DNA of 17,170 bases from Candidatus Delongbacteria bacterium. GTDB taxonomy: Bacteria; JAGOEH01. A program made the translations under genes and the position numbers. Positions 14,823 through 17,170 of this stretch are shown piece by piece. Numbering within the stretch: position 1 is the stretch's first letter; each line of letters starts with the position of its first letter. The notes beneath the pieces were generated by a model that saw only the letters and a program-made list of their open reading frames with translations, did no database searches and was not told the origin of the DNA. The DNA is taken from contig JAGOEH010000061.1 in assembly GCA_017997825.1 (NCBI GenBank), forward strand, positions 1-17,170. The letters run 5' to 3'.

Positions 14823-17056
14823 TGTCGGTTATCCGGCTGGTGAGTGGGAGGCTGGAGTGTGTCTGTCCGGGGCGGAGTCTGGACAGGAGCGGCGGGTGGA
14901 GGAAGGCTGGTGGAGGAATCGGTTGGATTTTTCTGGCTAAGACTATCAGCGGGATTGACCGGAATGATTTTTTGCGAGCGACGGTTTGATGGGGGAAGGG
15001 GATGTGACGGTGTTGTGTCCGGTTGGGTGGGCGGTGACTTGATCGGGGTCTTGGGTGGAGAGGGAAGACTATCCGACGGTGGACCGGAAAGAGCCGTGCT
15101 GTCGATTTGGAGAGTGGAATCCATCTTCCGAGTGCTGTCAGCCGGTAAGCTGTCGATGACGCTGCTGTCGGTTGGAGTGTGGGGTTTAGTCTTCGGTGCC
15201 TCCAGTTCGCTCCGGCTTCGCTTATAGGCCAATGTCAATTCGTGTTCAGGAAATTCTTTTTCCATCCGGGCCAGGATTTGATTAGCTTTTTTCTGATCAA
15301 GGATTACCGAATTGAATAGATAGGCCAGTTTGGTCAGGATGATCGGCTGATGGATACTATCCCGTGAATAGGCCATCCAGGTGTTGGTAAACCAGTATGC
15401 CGAGTCGATCTTATTTCCAGTCAGATAATTCTCGATGGTCGCCATGATGGTGGCATTTTTGGCGGCTTCCGCCTGGACTGAATCGTCAGGCATGGTGATA
15501 CCCAGGATATTCTGAACAAACCGGGTGGAATAATAATCTAGAATCAGTTTCTGATAATAGTCCTGAGCACTGGTGTTGTCGTGAAAGAGCGTTTCATAAC
15601 ACCATGCCAGATAAAAGGTGGCAATTGCCTTGTTTTCGTTCGATGAGGTCTGGTTGTCCAAAATGCTCCGGTAAATCTGGGTTGCCATTTGAGGATTCTC
15701 CAAATCCAACAGATAGATCTCCGCCAACTCAAGCTGCCAGGTATAAATCTGTCCCGATTCGATCTCCTGATAGAATTTTTTAATCTTGTTGAGGCTGTTC
15801 AAGTTGTTTTGAGGGGGGAACAGGATTTGAAACGAGCTGTCCATATGTCTCCAGTAAGTCAGAGTTGCCGGAGTCACACTGGGTGATGATGGATAGGAAA
15901 GATGATAAAAATCGATCAACGATGAATCAAGATCCAAATCCATTTCCTGAATGCTGGTTTTGATTTCCTGAATGCGTTTGATGGTTTCGATTTTACTCTG
16001 AACTTCGGGGATTAGTGTATTGTTTTTCTGTTCCGCTACCTTTTCAAAATTGAACAGGGCTGTTTTAAGATTCTGTTGTTGATAGAGATAGTAATTTCCT
16101 AACTGATAATGAGCATAGACCGTAATGCTATCAAGCGAATAATTATTGACCAGATCATCGTATAAGGTGGTGGCGATGGAATAGTTTCCCGATTTTTCCA
16201 TCGTATAGGCCTGCTTGAATAAGGCAATCTCTAAAAAAGACTGATAGGTAAAAGCGCTGCGGTTGGTCGCTTTTGATTCCAGAAAACGGAGTTCTTCGAT
16301 CAGGTCATTGATCATTGTTCTGGATTGGGTATAGTTTCCTTCATCGTTGTAAGCGTCTATGATTTTGAAGGTAAGCTTATACCGGATTGTCTTGTCGGAG
16401 GCATAATCCAAGGCTTTGATATAAAAGCGATGAGCATCATTATACTGGAAAAGCATGGCGTATGTATCTCCGCATCGTTCATTGGCATACAATGCCAGAT
16501 AGGAGGGAATATTTTCGAGTGACTTTTGGAAGTAATCGTTGGCCAAAGAATACAATTCTCGTTTCCAATAGAGATTGCCGAGTTCAAGATAAATCTGACC
16601 GATCAATTTTTTATTGGATTCGGTTTTGAGCAATTCGCTTAGTATCGTTTCCGCTTCATTCAGATCATTCACTGCGATCAGGGTCCGAGCTTTCCAGAAT
16701 CGGGTTTCGTTCAGCAGTTTGCTTTTAGGGTAGTTATTCAAAATCTCATTGAATTTTGTTAATGCACGGATATACTCATTGGATTCATGACGAAAATAAT
16801 AGATCTGGCCGACCAGAAGCAGGGCATCGTCCACCCATCCGCTTTTTTTGTGGAATTGAAAGAGGAACGAGGCTTTTTCCAGGGATTTTGAGTAATAGCC
16901 CCGTTCTTCATTGCTCATCGGTCCATAGAAATCTTTTTTTCGCAGTTGGAAACCGTCTTTAAAGTATTTTCGCGATAGAAAAAAGGTGTTGAAGTAGGCG
17001 CAGGATTGCAATGCCATACAGGCTATCAATCCTAAAAGCAGCAAACGTTTAGTCAT
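14819..17056 (-). CDS. Large TPR lipoprotein with disordered Pro/Ser/Thr/Asp-rich tail
   Basis: This 745-residue protein has a lipoprotein signal peptide (MTKRLLLLGLIACMALQSC) with lipobox L-Q-S-C, lipidated Cys at 19. It is followed by AYFNTFFLSRKYF, a start I associate with TPR lipoproteins of FCB-group bacteria. From about 60 to 615 it is helical with many TPR-like pairs, for example IGQIYLELGNLYWKRELYS, ANDYFQKSLE, AHYQLGNYYLYQQQN and ATFYLAWCYETLF. Residues about 617-745 are low-complexity, rich in Pro, Ser, Thr and Asp with recurring D-S-[STL] units, and are surely disordered. GAGG lies upstream of the ATG, and a promoter follows at 17110-17138. It probably acts as a periplasm-facing scaffold; resemblance to type IX secretion lipoproteins such as PorW/SprE is only a guess. 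It is first in an operon with pyrK and pyrD. Confidence 0.85.
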   Translation of the reverse strand: MTKRLLLLGLIACMALQSCAYFNTFFLSRKYFKDGFQLRKKDFYGPMSNEERGYYSKSLEKASFLFQFHKKSGWVDDALLLVGQIYYFRHESNEYIRALTKFNEILNNYPKSKLLNETRFWKARTLIAVNDLNEAETILSELLKTESNKKLIGQIYLELGNLYWKRELYSLANDYFQKSLENIPSYLALYANERCGDTYAMLFQYNDAHRFYIKALDYASDKTIRYKLTFKIIDAYNDEGNYTQSRTMINDLIEELRFLESKATNRSAFTYQSFLEIALFKQAYTMEKSGNYSIATTLYDDLVNNYSLDSITVYAHYQLGNYYLYQQQNLKTALFNFEKVAEQKNNTLIPEVQSKIETIKRIQEIKTSIQEMDLDLDSSLIDFYHLSYPSSPSVTPATLTYWRHMDSSFQILFPPQNNLNSLNKIKKFYQEIESGQIYTWQLELAEIYLLDLENPQMATQIYRSILDNQTSSNENKAIATFYLAWCYETLFHDNTSAQDYYQKLILDYYSTRFVQNILGITMPDDSVQAEAAKNATIMATIENYLTGNKIDSAYWFTNTWMAYSRDSIHQPIILTKLAYLFNSVILDQKKANQILARMEKEFPEHELTLAYKRSRSELEAPKTKPHTPTDSSVIDSLPADSTRKMDSTLQIDSTALSGPPSDSLPSPPKTPIKSPPTQPDTTPSHPLPPSNRRSQKIIPVNPADSLSQKNPTDSSTSLPPPAAPVQTPPRTDTLQPPTHQPDNRQ

Positions 17057-17109
17057 AATGGAAAACCTCGGAATAAAATGGGTTGGGTGTTTGATTCATC
17101 ATCATCTGT

Positions 17110-17138
17110 ATAATATATGGTTCCAGCTTAAAAGGCAA
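17110..17138 (-). promoter_or_regulatory. Putative sigma-70 promoter of the TPR lipoprotein-pyrK-pyrD operon
   Basis: On the minus strand, TTGCCT (17133-17138) and TATTAT (17110-17115) are separated by 17 bp, 53 bp ahead of the lipoprotein ATG. I saw no other comparable promoter before pyrK or pyrD. Confidence 0.6.
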
Positions 17139-17170
17139 GAAAAAATTATGAATTATCTAAGAAAAATAAA

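Noticed and set aside
14844-15227. Glycine-rich open frame on the + strand
   Set aside because: It is the antisense shadow of the Pro/Ser-rich tail of the TPR lipoprotein; it has no ribosome-binding site and no protein-like motifs.

Overview
The window is about 17.2 kb of gene-dense, moderate-GC bacterial chromosome. It holds fifteen complete protein genes plus the 3' end of one more. I see no RNA genes, insertion sequences, CRISPR arrays or phage genes. The envelope genes point to a Gram-negative (diderm) organism: a FlgD-Ig/type-A-sorting-like C-terminus, barrel-like exported proteins ending in aromatic strands, and a large TPR lipoprotein beginning CAYFNTFF. These traits fit the FCB-type lineages (Bacteroidota relatives, Calditrichota, Marinimicrobia, KSB1 and similar). 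That placement is an inference, not a demonstration.

Positions 1-4229 (+ strand) form a run of surface or exported proteins. It starts with the C-terminal end of a secreted protein with a sorting-type domain, followed by a hairpin. Next come two tandem paralogous outer-membrane-like proteins and a 370-bp AT-rich spacer with a promoter-like site. After that lie a protein built almost entirely of 16-residue glycine/isoleucine repeats and a two-part protein (CsgG/TolB-like N-terminus plus barrel-like C-terminus). None of the complete proteins in this block can be given a firm function, and it is the most novel part of the window.

Positions 4259-6222 (- strand) carry an orphan ParA-type ATPase followed 5 bp later by a THUMP-type RNA methyltransferase of the RlmL family. 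They are expressed from a divergent promoter region shared with the next operon.

Positions 6467-13117 (+ strand) form one tight operon: accC-accD-accA-fabH-dacB-dtd-maf. It supplies acetyl-CoA carboxylase subunits (without the biotin carrier accB) and the initiating ketoacyl-ACP synthase. It then continues into a peptidoglycan DD-peptidase, D-aminoacyl-tRNA deacylase and a Maf nucleotide pyrophosphatase. Several junctions overlap or abut (TAA/ATG, GTGA, ATGA), suggesting translational coupling.

Positions 13114-17056 (- strand) converge on maf with overlapping stop codons. The order of transcription is TPR lipoprotein, then pyrK, then pyrD, so a class 1B dihydroorotate dehydrogenase is coupled to an envelope TPR lipoprotein. 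A good promoter lies just upstream of the lipoprotein gene.
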